Shown one piece after another: positions 8,149 to 16,756 of a stretch of 64,000 nucleotides of DNA. The stretch is from Amycolatopsis iheyensis. Lineage in GTDB: Bacteria > Actinomycetota > Actinomycetes > Mycobacteriales > Pseudonocardiaceae. The notes under the pieces are model-generated. The model was not told the origin of the DNA, made no database searches, and saw nothing but the letters and a program-made list of their open reading frames with translations. Both the position numbers and the translations under genes were made by a program. The stretch is taken from positions 434,001 through 498,000 of the forward strand of contig NZ_JAMXQV010000004.1 in NCBI RefSeq assembly GCF_024703995.1. Reading direction: 5' to 3'. Every line of letters begins with the position of its first letter. Positions within the stretch are counted from its first letter, which is position 1.

Positions 8149-9279
8149 ATGACGCTCGTGCAGGAAGGTCCATCGTCGTCCGCCGACCTCGCGGTCGAGG
8201 CGCAGCTGCTGGACTGCCTGCAGGCCAACCTGGCGGTCCTGGCCGACCGCCACCACGGCCCGGGCACCCACCTGGCGTTGGGAGCCACCCTGCGCTTCCG
8301 GCCCACCACCGGCAGCGGCGGGCTGCCGACCGTCGAGCCGGACCTCGCCGGGCACCTCGCCGACGCGGGCCGGCTCTTGGGTCTCACGGTGACGGCGACG
8401 TGGCAGCAAGCCGGCCCGGCGCGGCTCGCGGACCTGAGCCGCCGGCACGGCGAGCTCTACGTGGTGGCCGACGCCCACGACCTGCCCTGGACGCCCTACC
8501 ACGGGCAGCGGCACCTGGAACACAGCTTCCTGGTCGGCAGCGGCCCGGAAGGCGCCGCGATCACCGACGCCTACCGGAACCAGACACCGTGGGGCGCCGC
8601 CGAGCCCGGCCACTGGGTGGTGGACTGGGCCGCGCTCCCCGTCGCCGGCCACGTGGTGGCGCTGGCGCCCGCCGCGACCGTGCCCACGGCCACCGCGGCC
8701 GTCGACCTGGCCGACCCCGCCCCCTACCTGGCCGCCTACGCCGGGCACACCGACCGCGTGGCAGCGCTGCACCGGCTCACGCTGGAAACCTGGCTGCTGG
8801 CCCGGTCCCGCAAGCTGCACGCCGCTTTCCGGGCCCGGGCGGGCATTGCGACGACCGATGCGGTCGAAGAACACCTGCGTGAATGGGACCTGCTGACCGA
8901 GCAGACCTACCTGGCGGCCCGCCGGGTGGAGCGGGGCCGCCGGGAACCGTCCGGCCTGCTGGACCGGCTGGGGTCGGCACTGGCCGCGGACCGGGCGGTG
9001 TTCGCCGTCGAAGCTTCGCCGGACGCGGTGCGCGACACGGTCGCCGGGATCGTCGCCGCGGTGCTGGGCACGAAGGTCGAGCGGGTGCTGGCCGAGCCCG
9101 AGCTCCCGCGGCTGCCGGGCTTCGACTCCGTGCGGCTGGTCGAAGTCGTGGCCCGCCTGGAAGACCAGCTCGACGTGGAGTTCGACCCGGACGACCTGCT
9201 GCCCGAGAACCTGCACCACCTCGACGGCCTGTGCCGGCTGGTCACCGGAGCGGCCGGCGCCGCGGGAGGAGCCCGATGA
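8149..9279 (+). CDS. BtrH-like acyltransferase domain fused to a carrier protein
   Basis: A 376-residue protein with two parts. The N-terminal ~280 residues resemble the butirosin BtrH N-terminal fold (cysteine-protease-like): Cys23 in LLDCLQANLAVLADRHH, a HLEHSFLVGSG segment and ITDAYRNQTPWG, which could supply a Cys-His-Asp/Asn set. BtrH moves an acyl chain from a carrier protein to an aminoglycoside amine. The C-terminal ~80 residues are an acyl-carrier domain with the phosphopantetheine Ser near residue 327 in GFDSVRLVEVV. The ATG at 8149 is preferred over upstream TTG and GTG codons because of GGGAG. It starts the operon and overlaps the ligase gene by ATGA. The carrier domain is clear; the BtrH relation is weaker and rests on motif layout. 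Confidence 0.6.
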   Translation: MTLVQEGPSSSADLAVEAQLLDCLQANLAVLADRHHGPGTHLALGATLRFRPTTGSGGLPTVEPDLAGHLADAGRLLGLTVTATWQQAGPARLADLSRRHGELYVVADAHDLPWTPYHGQRHLEHSFLVGSGPEGAAITDAYRNQTPWGAAEPGHWVVDWAALPVAGHVVALAPAATVPTATAAVDLADPAPYLAAYAGHTDRVAALHRLTLETWLLARSRKLHAAFRARAGIATTDAVEEHLREWDLLTEQTYLAARRVERGRREPSGLLDRLGSALAADRAVFAVEASPDAVRDTVAGIVAAVLGTKVERVLAEPELPRLPGFDSVRLVEVVARLEDQLDVEFDPDDLLPENLHHLDGLCRLVTGAAGAAGGAR

Positions 9280-10781
9280 ACCTCGAGCCCACGCTGCTGG
9301 CGCACCTGCTGGACGACGCCGCCGCCCGCCGGCCCGACCGGCCCGCGGTCACCAGCGGCGGGACCACTCTCACCCACGCCGAGCTGTCGGCGGCGAGCCA
9401 CCGGCTCGCCCGGTGGCTCGCTGATCGCGGCCTGCGGCGCGGCGACCGGGTCGTCGTGGTGGCCGGCCCCACCCCGCTGACGCCCGCGCTGCTCTACGCG
9501 ACGGCCCGGGTGGGGGCGGTGTTCACCCTCCTGCACGAGCAGGTGCGCGGACGGCCGCTGACGCACGTGCTCGACGACTTCGAGCCCGCGCTGGTCGTCG
9601 GGACCGACCCCGCGGTGCTCGACGCCGTCCGGGCCGGCGGGATCGACGCGGTCGACGCCGCGGCGCTGGCCGAGACCGCGTTCACCGGCGCGCCGACGCC
9701 GTGGGCCGCGCCGGCCGGCCAGGAGCCGCTTCCGGTGGACCCGGTGTGCCTGATCTACACCTCGGGCACGACCTCGCTGCCCAAGGCCGTCGTCACCACG
9801 CACCAGCAAGCCGTCTTCGCGGTGCGCGCCATCCACTCGCAACTGTCCTATCAGGACGACGACGTCGTGTACTCGCCGCTGCCGCTGTCCTTCGACTACG
9901 GGCTCTACCAGCTTTTCCTCGGCGCGGTCAGTGGGGCGCACGTCCGGCTGGGGCAGCCGGTGGAAGCCGGACCGGCGTTGGCCCGCAACCTCGTGCGGGC
10001 CGGCGCCACCGTCCTGGCGGCGGTGCCGGCGGTGGCGGAGGCGCTGGCCCGGCTGCTTTCCAGGGGCGGGCCGGCCCCGGCGCTGCGGCTGCTCACCAGC
10101 ACGGGCGCGGCGATGCCCGCCGAGGCACTCGTCGCCTTGCGGGCGGCGATCCCCGGCCTGCGGGTGCAGCTGATGTTCGGGCTCACCGAATGCAAGCGCG
10201 CCACCATCATGCCCCCGGACGAAGACCTGCTCCGCCCGGGCTCGTGCGGTCGCGCGCTGCCGGGGACCGAGGTGTTCGTCGTGGCCGGCTCGGGCCGGCG
10301 CCTGCCGCCGGGCGAGGTCGGCGAAATCGTCGTGCGGGGGCCGAACGTGATGGCGGGCTACTGGCGGCGGCCCGAACTGACCGAGCAGCGCTTCCCCAAG
10401 GCCGACGGGTTGTTCCCACAGCTGCGCACCGGGGACTACGGCTGGGTGGACGAAGAGGGCTACCTCTACTTTTCGGGCCGCCGGGACGACATCTACAAGG
10501 AGCGTGGCTTCCGGGTCAGCGCGACCGAGGTGGAGGCCGCCGCGCGCCGGGTGCCCGGTTGCGCGTCGGCCGCGGTGCTGCCCGGCAACGGTGAGCCCGC
10601 GGCGCTGGTGGCGACCGGCACGCTGACGGCCGAGCAGCTCCTGGCCGACATGCGGGAGCAGATCGAAGAGTTCAAGATCCCCCGCCGGTGCGTGATCATC
10701 GACGAGCTTCCGCTGACCCGCAACGGGAAGGTCGACCGCACCGGGCTGGCCAGCTTGCTCAAGGAGGCGCGGCATGTCTGA
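9276..10781 (+). CDS. AMP-dependent acyl ligase
   Basis: A 501-residue ANL-superfamily ligase that activates a carboxylate as acyl-AMP and passes it to CoA or to a carrier protein. Motifs in order: LIYTSGTTSLPKAVV (P-loop), MFGLTECKRATIM (A5), TGDYGWVDEEGYLYFSGRRDD (A7/A8), and the catalytic Lys in TRNGKVDRTGL at the C-terminus. The start overlaps the preceding stop (ATGA) and its end overlaps the decarboxylase gene by eight bases, so the three are translationally coupled. In such gene sets the ligase usually loads the adjacent free carrier protein (12075). Substrate cannot be read from the sequence; an amino acid is inferred from the decarboxylase next door. Confidence 0.85.
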   Translation: MNLEPTLLAHLLDDAAARRPDRPAVTSGGTTLTHAELSAASHRLARWLADRGLRRGDRVVVVAGPTPLTPALLYATARVGAVFTLLHEQVRGRPLTHVLDDFEPALVVGTDPAVLDAVRAGGIDAVDAAALAETAFTGAPTPWAAPAGQEPLPVDPVCLIYTSGTTSLPKAVVTTHQQAVFAVRAIHSQLSYQDDDVVYSPLPLSFDYGLYQLFLGAVSGAHVRLGQPVEAGPALARNLVRAGATVLAAVPAVAEALARLLSRGGPAPALRLLTSTGAAMPAEALVALRAAIPGLRVQLMFGLTECKRATIMPPDEDLLRPGSCGRALPGTEVFVVAGSGRRLPPGEVGEIVVRGPNVMAGYWRRPELTEQRFPKADGLFPQLRTGDYGWVDEEGYLYFSGRRDDIYKERGFRVSATEVEAAARRVPGCASAAVLPGNGEPAALVATGTLTAEQLLADMREQIEEFKIPRRCVIIDELPLTRNGKVDRTGLASLLKEARHV

Positions 10782-12078
10782 AGCGTGGCCGGGCCGGCGG
10801 ATCACCACGTCGCCCCCGGTCCGGGAAGCGCTTCACCGGGTGGGCACTCCCGCCTACGTGTACGACGTGGCCGAAGTGCGGCGCAACGCGCGCCGGCTGC
10901 GGTCCGCCCTGCCCCGGCAAAGCAGTCTCTACTACTCGCTCAAGGCGAACCCGCACCCGGCGCTGCTGGGCACGCTGCGGGAAGGTGGCGCGAAGCCCGA
11001 GGTGTGCTCGCCGGGCGAGCTCGACGCGGCGCTCGAGGCGGGCTGGCCCGCCGCGGACGTCTTGTACACCGGGCCCGGGAAGCGGGACGTCGACCTGACC
11101 AGCGCCCTCCGGCTGGGTGTCCGGACGTTCTCGGTGGACTCGCCGTCGGCGTTGGACCAGCTGGACAAGCTGGCCGCGAACCTCGGCGTCCGCGCGCGCT
11201 GCCTCCTGCGCGTCAACGACGACCAGCCGACGCCCGGCCAGCGGCTGACGATGACCGGTGTGCCGTCCCAGTTCGGCGCGGACACCGCGTGGGTGCTCGC
11301 CGAACCCGAACGGTTCACGGGCGGGCCGAACGCGCCGGTCGTGGGACTGCACCTCTACATGGGCACGAACCTCGTCCGCGTCGACGACCTCTTCGCCCAG
11401 TTCGGCCACGCACTGCGCACCGCCACGCGCACGATCGCCGCGCTGGCGGCGGAAGGGGCCCGGATCGAGGTCCTCGACCTCGGCGGCGGCTTCGGCGCCC
11501 CGTTCGCGCGAGCCGGCGCCGCGGTCGCGTTCGACGGCTTGCGCGAACGGCTGGAGGAACTCTTCGACGACGAGGTGCCCGGCTGGCGAGCGGGCCGCCC
11601 GGCGATCGCGTTCGAGTCGGGCCGCTACCTGGTCGGCACGGCGGGCACGCTCGTCACGGCCGTGCTGGACGCGAAACGCTCACACGGCAGGGAAATCGTC
11701 GTGCTCGAGTCCGGCATCAACCACCTCGGCGGCATGTCCGGCCTGCGCCGGGTGCCCCCGTTGCTGCCCGAGCTGCTCGCCGTCGGCCGCGCACCCGATC
11801 CCGCCGAGGCGACCGAGACGACCGTCGTCGGCCCGTTGTGCACCCCCTTGGACACCTGGGCGCATCGCGCCCCGCTGCCCAAGCTCGTTCCGGGAGACCT
11901 GCTGGCGGTCCCCAACACCGGGGCCTACGGCCTGCACGCGAGCCTGCTGGCCTTCCTCGGCCACCCCGCACCGGCGGAGGTCGTCGTCGACGGCGAGCTG
12001 CCCGGATCGCCCGTGGTCCACGCCTCCCGCCTGCACCTCACGCGCGCCCCGATCCACGGCGCACCAGGAAAGGAATGA
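10774..12078 (+). CDS. PLP-dependent decarboxylase, BtrK / DAP-decarboxylase fold
   Basis: A 434-residue fold-type III PLP enzyme. The alanine-racemase-like barrel has the PLP Lys at about residue 57 (YYSLKANPHP), the phosphate-binding LDLGGGFGAPF loop and FESGRYLVGTAG. The C-terminal beta domain has the cross-subunit Cys in GPLCTPLDTW (about residue 356) and NTGAYGLHASLLAFLG. Relatives decarboxylate free diaminopimelate, ornithine or arginine, or, as BtrK does, a glutamyl thioester on a carrier protein. The immediate downstream carrier protein (overlap ATGA) and upstream ligase favour the carrier-bound role. Substrate is inference. Exosortase-linked decarboxylases have similar motifs but their partner genes are absent here. 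Confidence 0.82.
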   Translation: MSEAWPGRRITTSPPVREALHRVGTPAYVYDVAEVRRNARRLRSALPRQSSLYYSLKANPHPALLGTLREGGAKPEVCSPGELDAALEAGWPAADVLYTGPGKRDVDLTSALRLGVRTFSVDSPSALDQLDKLAANLGVRARCLLRVNDDQPTPGQRLTMTGVPSQFGADTAWVLAEPERFTGGPNAPVVGLHLYMGTNLVRVDDLFAQFGHALRTATRTIAALAAEGARIEVLDLGGGFGAPFARAGAAVAFDGLRERLEELFDDEVPGWRAGRPAIAFESGRYLVGTAGTLVTAVLDAKRSHGREIVVLESGINHLGGMSGLRRVPPLLPELLAVGRAPDPAEATETTVVGPLCTPLDTWAHRAPLPKLVPGDLLAVPNTGAYGLHASLLAFLGHPAPAEVVVDGELPGSPVVHASRLHLTRAPIHGAPGKE

Positions 12079-12335
12079 CCATGGACCCGCGATTCACCGA
12101 GCTGCTCGCCCGCTTCCTGAGGTTCCTGGACGGGCGGGAGATCACCCCCGAGTCGAACCTGCGGGAGCTCGGGCTGGACTCCATGCAGTCCATCGAGCTC
12201 CTGTTCGCCATCGAGGACGTCTTCGACGTCGCACTGCCCGACGAGGACCTCACCGACGCCACCTTCGCGACCGCCGGCAGCCTGTGGAAAGCGGTGGCGG
12301 CCGCGCTGGGCAAGCCCGACGAGCGAGCGGCATGA
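12075..12335 (+). CDS. Free-standing acyl/peptidyl carrier protein
   Basis: An 86-residue carrier protein with Ser36 in the phosphopantetheine motif LGLDSMQSIELLF and the four-helix ACP pattern. The ATG at 12075 overlaps the decarboxylase stop; a second in-frame ATG at 12081 is better spaced from AGGAA, so the protein may be two residues shorter. Its stop overlaps the next start (ATGA). The position between decarboxylase and the flavin dehydrogenases suggests it carries the substrate through both steps, like BtrI in butirosin. It would need activation by a phosphopantetheinyl transferase; a PPTase domain is present at the end of the enediyne PKS, but cross-service is unproven. Confidence 0.9.
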   Translation: MTMDPRFTELLARFLRFLDGREITPESNLRELGLDSMQSIELLFAIEDVFDVALPDEDLTDATFATAGSLWKAVAAALGKPDERAA

Positions 12336-13519
12336 AGAACCCGGCGATGGCCCTGGCCGAGCCGCCGTCGGCGGACACCGACGCCCTCGCCGGGCGGGTG
12401 GCCGCCGTGGCCGCCGAGCACGCCGCACGCCACGACCGGGACGCGACGTTCCCGGTCGAGGCGCTGGCCGAGATGCGCGCGACCGGGCTGCTGGGGCTGC
12501 TGGTCCCCGGCGCGTACGGCGGCCTCGGTGGCGGCGTCACCGATCTGCTGGACGTCGCCATCCGGCTCGGGCGCGCCGACATGTCCGTGGCGATGATCTT
12601 CGCGATGCACTGCCAGCAGGCCGCCGCGGTGGTGGGACACGCCGGCCCCCGGCTGCGCGAGGAGCTGCTGCCCGGGATCGCGGCGGGCCGGGTGTACCTG
12701 GCTTCGGTGACCACCGAGGCCGGGAAGGGTGGCCACCTGCGGACCGCCCGGGCCGAGCTCGAAGTCTCCGACAGCGACCTGGTCGTCGACCGGTTCGCGC
12801 CGATCGTGACCGGCGGGACGCACGCGGACGGCTTCCTCGTCACCATGCGCAGTCCCGCCGCCACGTCACCCAACCAGGTCTCGCTGGTGTACGCGCACCG
12901 GGACCAGCTCGAGCTGACCGCGACGGGCGACTGGCAGCCGATGGGGATGCGCGCCAGCCACAGCGCGCCGCTGCGGCTGCGCGGCCGGCTGCCCGGGCAC
13001 CAGGTCGTCGGCGAGCACGGCGGGTTCGACCGGATCGCGGCCGAGGTCTTCGGGCCGCTGGCCCACCTCGGCTGGTCGGCGAGCTGGCTCGGCACCGCCT
13101 GCGGCGCGCTGTCGGCGGTGGTGACCCTGCTGCGCGCCAAGGAAAACCGCCGTCGGTTCAACCTCGACTCCGAGCTGCTGCTCAGCCGGCTCGGTTCGGC
13201 CCGGCAGCGGGTGGACGTCGTGCACGCCCTGTTGCGGCAGACCGCGCACCAGGTGGCGGCGGCGGACGACCTTTCGCGGCCGCGCTTCCAGCTCCTGCTG
13301 AACACGGTGAAGATCACCGCCGCCGAGCAGTGCCACGCCGCGGTGGACGACCTGATCGACGCGGTCGGCCTGCAGCACGGCTACCTGAAGGACTCCCCCA
13401 CCGGCCTGGAGCGGTCCCTGCGCGATCTGCGGTCCGCGGCACTGAACTACAGCAACGACCGGCTGCGGCTCGCGGACGGCCGGCTGGCCCTGCTCGACCC
13501 GGAGGTGCGTCTTGCCTGA
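12332..13519 (+). CDS. Acyl-CoA dehydrogenase-like flavoenzyme 1
   Basis: A 395-residue acyl-CoA dehydrogenase-fold protein: helical N-terminus (FPVEALAEMRATGLLGLLVP), middle domain with SVTTEAGKGGHLR in the place of the usual TEPGxGS motif, and a C-terminal four-helix bundle including DAVGLQHGYLKDSP. Enzymes of this fold desaturate acyl thioesters with FAD, or act on carrier-bound prolyl, aminoacyl or hydroxyacyl groups. The catalytic Glu is not identifiable by eye. The start overlaps the carrier protein stop and its end overlaps the second dehydrogenase by eight bases. The substrate is presumably the thioester on the carrier at 12075. Confidence 0.8.
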   Translation: MKNPAMALAEPPSADTDALAGRVAAVAAEHAARHDRDATFPVEALAEMRATGLLGLLVPGAYGGLGGGVTDLLDVAIRLGRADMSVAMIFAMHCQQAAAVVGHAGPRLREELLPGIAAGRVYLASVTTEAGKGGHLRTARAELEVSDSDLVVDRFAPIVTGGTHADGFLVTMRSPAATSPNQVSLVYAHRDQLELTATGDWQPMGMRASHSAPLRLRGRLPGHQVVGEHGGFDRIAAEVFGPLAHLGWSASWLGTACGALSAVVTLLRAKENRRRFNLDSELLLSRLGSARQRVDVVHALLRQTAHQVAAADDLSRPRFQLLLNTVKITAAEQCHAAVDDLIDAVGLQHGYLKDSPTGLERSLRDLRSAALNYSNDRLRLADGRLALLDPEVRLA

Positions 13520-14597
13520 GCAAGCGGTCGAGGTCCAGGATGTCGCGCTGACCGGCGGCGGGCGGGAGATCTGGGCCGCGCTGGGCGCGGCGGGCGCGCT
13601 GCGCTCGGCGTACCGGGGCGGCGATCCCGCCCTCGGCGTGGATCCCGCCGGCCTCGGCCGGCTGCTGTCCGAAGTGGACGCTCAGGCGGACGTGGGCGCC
13701 ACCCTGTCGCTGTGCGTCCAGCTGGCCACCGCCGTGCCACTGCTCGCCACCGGCTCCGGCCCGGCCGAGGTGGCGCTGGCGGACGCGCTCGCCGGGACCT
13801 CGGTGACCGCGTTGGCCGCCACGGACACCACCGCCGGGTCCGACCTGACCGCGCTCGGCACCGAGGTCGTCATCGGCGAGGACGAGCTGGTGCTGCGCGG
13901 CGGCAAGCGCTGGATCACCAATGCCACCCAGGCCGATCAGCTCCTGGTGCTGGCCCGCCACCGCCCGGGACGGCACTTCACCAGCTTCACGTGGGTGCTG
14001 GTGCCGGCCTCGGCAGCGGGGGTGACGGCGAGCCCGGCGGACACCGAACTGTTCGAGGGCGCCGGCGTCGGCCGGCTGACCTTCGAAGATGTGCGGCTGC
14101 CTCGCGAGCACCTGGTCGGCAGGCCGGGCCGGGGGCTGGCCGGCTTCGCCCGCCAGATCGCGGTGGAACGGCTCGCCGGCGCCTTGTGGGCGGTCGCGTT
14201 GTGCCGGCGCGCCCTGGTGGCCACGAAGACGAAGCTCGAGGACCCCACGCGGTCCGACGAGCCGCTTTGGCGGCACGAGAGCGTGCGGCAGCGGTTCGCC
14301 GAATGCGTGGTGGCGGTCCGGCAGCTGGACGCGCTGTGCCGGGAGCTCGGCGACCGCGTGGCCGGCCGCCACGACACCGCGGCCGCCGCGCTGCTGAAGG
14401 CCGGCGCCGGCATGACCGCCGAACGAGTGCTGGCGGAGTGCGCCCGGTTGCAGGGCGCCGACGGGTTCGCGGCCGGGGGCGCGCAGTGGCTTCGCGCCCA
14501 GGCCGCGGTCTTCGGGATCGGCGGCGGCGTCACCGAAGTGGTGTTGTCCGCGGTCGCGGATTCCGCGGACACGCTGCTGGCCGAAACCGGCGGATGA
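13512..14597 (+). CDS. Acyl-CoA dehydrogenase-like flavoenzyme 2
   Basis: A 361-residue second member of the same fold, shorter at the N-terminus. The middle domain has ALAATDTTAGSDLTAL (TEPGSD-like) and GGKRWITNATQADQLLV, the typical substrate/FAD-contact strand. The C-terminal bundle includes ECARLQGADGFAAGG and GIGGGVTEVVL, matching the usual GT/GGxxE end, so Glu in GGGVTEVV may be the catalytic or nearby base. The TTG start has GGAGG seven bases upstream and overlaps the previous gene by eight bases. Two adjacent, divergent dehydrogenases suggest either two successive oxidations or a heteromeric enzyme. Confidence 0.82.
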   Translation: MPEQAVEVQDVALTGGGREIWAALGAAGALRSAYRGGDPALGVDPAGLGRLLSEVDAQADVGATLSLCVQLATAVPLLATGSGPAEVALADALAGTSVTALAATDTTAGSDLTALGTEVVIGEDELVLRGGKRWITNATQADQLLVLARHRPGRHFTSFTWVLVPASAAGVTASPADTELFEGAGVGRLTFEDVRLPREHLVGRPGRGLAGFARQIAVERLAGALWAVALCRRALVATKTKLEDPTRSDEPLWRHESVRQRFAECVVAVRQLDALCRELGDRVAGRHDTAAAALLKAGAGMTAERVLAECARLQGADGFAAGGAQWLRAQAAVFGIGGGVTEVVLSAVADSADTLLAETGG

Positions 14598-14619
14598 CGT
14601 TACAGCCGAGGAGGATCCC

Positions 14620-16176
14620 GTGCACGACGTCCGTACTCTCGACGACTGGTTCACCGTCACGGCGGCGGAGTTCGGTGACCGGACCGCCCTGGAAGTGGCG
14701 GGCGAGCAGTTCACCTACACCGAACTCGACGCACTGGTCCGGGGCCTTGCCGGGGTGCTGCTGACCGAACACGGCGGCGTGCCGTCGAGGATCGGTCTGC
14801 TCGCCGCACGCTGCCCGCTGGCGTACGCGGGATACCTGGCGGCCCAGCGGATCGGCGCCACCGTCGTCCCGTTGAACCCGGCGTTCCCCGCGGCCCGCAA
14901 CGCCGCGATCACCCGGGCGGCCGGCCTCGACCTGGTGCTGGCGCAGCAGGACGCGCCGGGGCAGGACGAGCTGCCCGCCCCCGTCGTGCGGGCCGATCCC
15001 GGGCTGGCCGCGTTGCGTGCGGGCCCGGCTCCCGCCCTGCCCCGCTCGGCGGCCGGTCCGGACGATCTCGCCTACATCCTCTTCACCTCCGGCTCCACCG
15101 GGGCGCCGAAGGGCGTGCCCATCCGGCACCGCAACGTCTCCGCGTACCTCGACCACGTGATTCCCGCGTACGACCTGGGGCCCGGCGCGCGGCTGTCGCA
15201 GGTCTTCGACCTCACCTTCGACCCGTCCGTGCGCGACATGTTCCTCGCGTGGGGCTCGGGCGCGACGCTGGTGGTGCCCAGCGGCAACGACGTCCTCACG
15301 CCGGTCCGGTTCGTGAACCGGGCGCGCTTGACGCACTGGTGCTCGGTGCCGTCGGTGGTTTCGTTCGCGCTGCGGCTGCGTGGCCTCGCTCCCGGCAGCA
15401 TGCCGAGCCTGCGGTGGAGCGTGTTCTGCGGGGAAGCCCTGACGCTGGACCAGGCGGAAGCGTGGCGGGCCGCGGCGCCGAACAGCGCGCTGGAGAACAG
15501 CTACGGTCCGACCGAGGTGACGATCACCTGCACCGGGTACCGCCTGCCGGACCAGGTCGAGCGCTGGCCGCGCCCCGCCAACGGCACCGTCCCCATCGGG
15601 ACGGCGTACCCGGCGCTGGAGACCGTGGTCCTGGCCGAAAACGGGACGCGCGCCACGGACGGCGAACTGTGCGTGCGCGGGCCGCAGCGGTTCCCGGGTT
15701 ACCTGGACCCCGCCGACAACGCCGGCCGGTTCGTCACGCTCGACGGCGAACGCGCCGGCGTGTACGACGGCTCGGCGCCGCTGACCGAACAGCACTGGTA
15801 CCGCACCGGGGACCGGGTGCTCGTCGAGGATGGCCGGATCGTCCACTGTGGCCGGCTCGACCACCAGGTCAAGGTCCGCGGCTACCGGGTGGAACTCGGC
15901 GAGATCGAGGCGGCGCTGCGGGCGCAGCCGGGCGTGCGCGACGCGTTCGTCGTCGCCGTGGCCGGTCCGGACGGCGAGTTCGACCTCGAGGCCGCCTACA
16001 CCGGCGTCGCCGAGGACGCCGAGGTCCTGCTCGCCGGCCTGCGGGCGAAGCTGCCCGGCTACATGGTGCCGCGTGGGGCGACGGCCTTCGACCAGGTGCC
16101 GCTCAACGCGAACGGCAAAGTGGACCGCGCGGCGCTGGCCGTCGGCCTGGCCGCGCGCCACCGGAAAGCCGCCTGA
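14620..16176 (+). CDS. Amino-acid adenylating enzyme (NRPS A-domain type)
   Basis: A 518-residue stand-alone adenylation protein. Core motifs are present in order: LFTSGSTGAPKGVPIRH (A3), FDLTFDPSVRDMF (A4 region), NSYGPTEVT (A5), YRTGDRVLVEDGRIVHCGR (A7/A8), VKVRGYRVELGEIEAAL (A8) and NANGKVDRAAL (A10 Lys). There is no fused carrier domain, so it should load a separate carrier: the one at 12075 or the domain at the end of the 8149 product. The GTG start follows GAGGAGG. Stand-alone A domains next to a carrier and an acyl-CoA-dehydrogenase-like oxidase occur in pyrrole formation from proline, but the specificity code was not derived here. Confidence 0.85.
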   Translation: MHDVRTLDDWFTVTAAEFGDRTALEVAGEQFTYTELDALVRGLAGVLLTEHGGVPSRIGLLAARCPLAYAGYLAAQRIGATVVPLNPAFPAARNAAITRAAGLDLVLAQQDAPGQDELPAPVVRADPGLAALRAGPAPALPRSAAGPDDLAYILFTSGSTGAPKGVPIRHRNVSAYLDHVIPAYDLGPGARLSQVFDLTFDPSVRDMFLAWGSGATLVVPSGNDVLTPVRFVNRARLTHWCSVPSVVSFALRLRGLAPGSMPSLRWSVFCGEALTLDQAEAWRAAAPNSALENSYGPTEVTITCTGYRLPDQVERWPRPANGTVPIGTAYPALETVVLAENGTRATDGELCVRGPQRFPGYLDPADNAGRFVTLDGERAGVYDGSAPLTEQHWYRTGDRVLVEDGRIVHCGRLDHQVKVRGYRVELGEIEAALRAQPGVRDAFVVAVAGPDGEFDLEAAYTGVAEDAEVLLAGLRAKLPGYMVPRGATAFDQVPLNANGKVDRAALAVGLAARHRKAA

Positions 16177-16209
16177 GGAAATCAGCCAAGGGGAACGGGA
16201 AGGTGACTC

Positions 16210-16668
16210 ATGGAACCGGAGACGCGATTCCGCAGTGCACAGCCGGTGGTCGGCAGGATCGATCCCTGCCGGCTCGTCGACCTCAGCGAGCACGCCGACG
16301 ACCGCGGCAGGCTCACCGTCGTCCAACCGGGCCGGGACGTCGGCTTCGAGGTGCGGCGGGCGTTCTACATCCACGACATCCCGGACGGGGCCGAGCGCGG
16401 CGCCCACGGCCATCGGCGGGAGCGCCAGCTGATCATCGCGGTGCACGGCGGTTTCGAGGTCGTCGCGTACGACGGCTTCCGGCGGGCGAGCTTCGTCCTG
16501 GACAACCCGAGCCTCGGTCTCTACGTGGGTCCCATGGTGTGGTGTGAGATGACCGGCTTCGCGCCCGGCTCGGTGGGCCTCGTGCTGGCGTCCCAGGAGT
16601 ACGACGAGGCCGACTACTGCCGGGACTACGACGAGTTCTGCGAGGACGCGCGGATTCTGGCGGCGTGA
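16210..16668 (+). CDS. dTDP-4-oxo-6-deoxyglucose 3,4-isomerase (FdtA/QdtA type)
   Basis: A 152-residue single-domain cupin of the sugar 3,4-ketoisomerase family, which shifts the keto group of dTDP-4-keto-6-deoxyglucose from C4 to C3 before C3 transamination. Visible signatures: RRAFYIHDIP, ERGAHGHRRERQLIIAVHG (metal/catalytic His cluster), LDNPSLGLYVGPMVWCEM and VLASQEYDEADYCRDYDEF. No other deoxysugar genes (thymidylyltransferase, dehydratase, aminotransferase) lie in this window, so they must be elsewhere. It implies a 3-amino- or 3-modified-6-deoxyhexose, probably the substrate of the adjacent glycosyltransferase. Confidence 0.87.
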   Translation: MEPETRFRSAQPVVGRIDPCRLVDLSEHADDRGRLTVVQPGRDVGFEVRRAFYIHDIPDGAERGAHGHRRERQLIIAVHGGFEVVAYDGFRRASFVLDNPSLGLYVGPMVWCEMTGFAPGSVGLVLASQEYDEADYCRDYDEFCEDARILAA

Positions 16669-16756
16669 AGCCGGTTTCCCGGCTCCTCGCAGTTCGAAAG
16701 AAAGCGGACCCCAGATCGGCGCTACCGTTTGCCGATACCAACCCTGCGAGCCGGGA

